Assembly: GCA_028871345.1 (NCBI GenBank)
Contig: JAGWNK010000025.1
Span: 1-57,174, forward strand
DNA: 57,174 nucleotides
From: Alphaproteobacteria bacterium
Lineage (GTDB): Bacteria > Pseudomonadota > Alphaproteobacteria > Micropepsales > Micropepsaceae
Reading direction: 5' to 3'
The position numbers were made by a program, and so were the translations under genes. Shown here piece after piece: positions 57,146-57,174 of this stretch (position 1 is the stretch's first letter; each line of letters opens with the position of its first letter). Below the pieces are notes generated by a model. The model had not been told where the DNA came from. It saw only the letters and a program-made list of their open reading frames with translations, and made no database searches.

Positions 57146-57174
57146 AAGGCCGGTAAGTTCCTTCATATGTCCTC

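Overview
The window reads as chromosomal DNA of a GC-rich alphaproteobacterium. The evidence is the gene order tuf–S10–spc–secY–adk–rpsM–rpsK–rpoA–rplQ, a short-LID adenylate kinase, an Atp12-type F1-ATPase chaperone, DUF1489, PAS_5 and DUF5985 proteins, and an RHH-less PutA. I cannot name the genus from the sequence. I see no insertion sequence, prophage block, CRISPR array, rRNA operon or replication origin.

Region 1 (1–14.5 kb) is the ribosomal protein superoperon: the 3' end of tuf, the S10 and spc sets (rpsJ to rplO), secY, adk, then a good sigma-70-like promoter before rpsM-rpsK-rpoA-rplQ. A terminator-like hairpin lies between rpoA and rplQ and another follows rplQ. Several of these ribosomal proteins (L3, L22, L29, L5, L15, S3) have terminal extensions, mostly basic or low-complexity.

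Region 2 (14.5–26.6 kb) is mixed housekeeping: a Deg/HtrA protease, RarA, a PAS_5 protein, a sulfotransferase-like protein, an FMN reductase, a kinase-like orphan, a methyltransferase-like protein, a fluoride module (riboswitch, CrcB, DUF190), an Rlu pseudouridine synthase, Atp12 and the propionyl-CoA carboxylase beta subunit (PccB).

Region 3 (26.6–36.2 kb) separates pccB from pccA and looks accessory. It holds an AT-richer PIN-domain gene of unusual build, a HicBA toxin–antitoxin pair, two paralogous GNAT acetyltransferases, small membrane proteins, an M15-like peptidase, a RidA protein, a secreted M28 peptidase and an FUSC-type exporter.

Region 4 (36.2–42.4 kb) has pccA, acylphosphatase, lipB, a solitary SpoA (FliN-like) protein and a sulfur cluster: a siroheme-synthase N-domain protein, CysH, a BigR/SqrR-like two-cysteine ArsR regulator and a TauE/SafE exporter. 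A tRNA-Leu(GAG) closes it.

Region 5 (42.7–51.3 kb) is a leucine/acyl-CoA catabolic cluster: isovaleryl-CoA dehydrogenase, thiolase, and methylcrotonyl-CoA carboxylase beta and alpha. A 75-aa protein sits between thiolase and MCC beta, and three small membrane proteins sit between the two MCC subunits. DUF1489 follows.

Region 6 (51.5–57.2 kb) has panC divergent from putA, a winged-helix plus two DUF5985 membrane genes, and a hypothetical protein. Pcc, Mcc, Ivd, thiolase and PutA together indicate an organism that uses branched-chain amino acids and proline as carbon sources.
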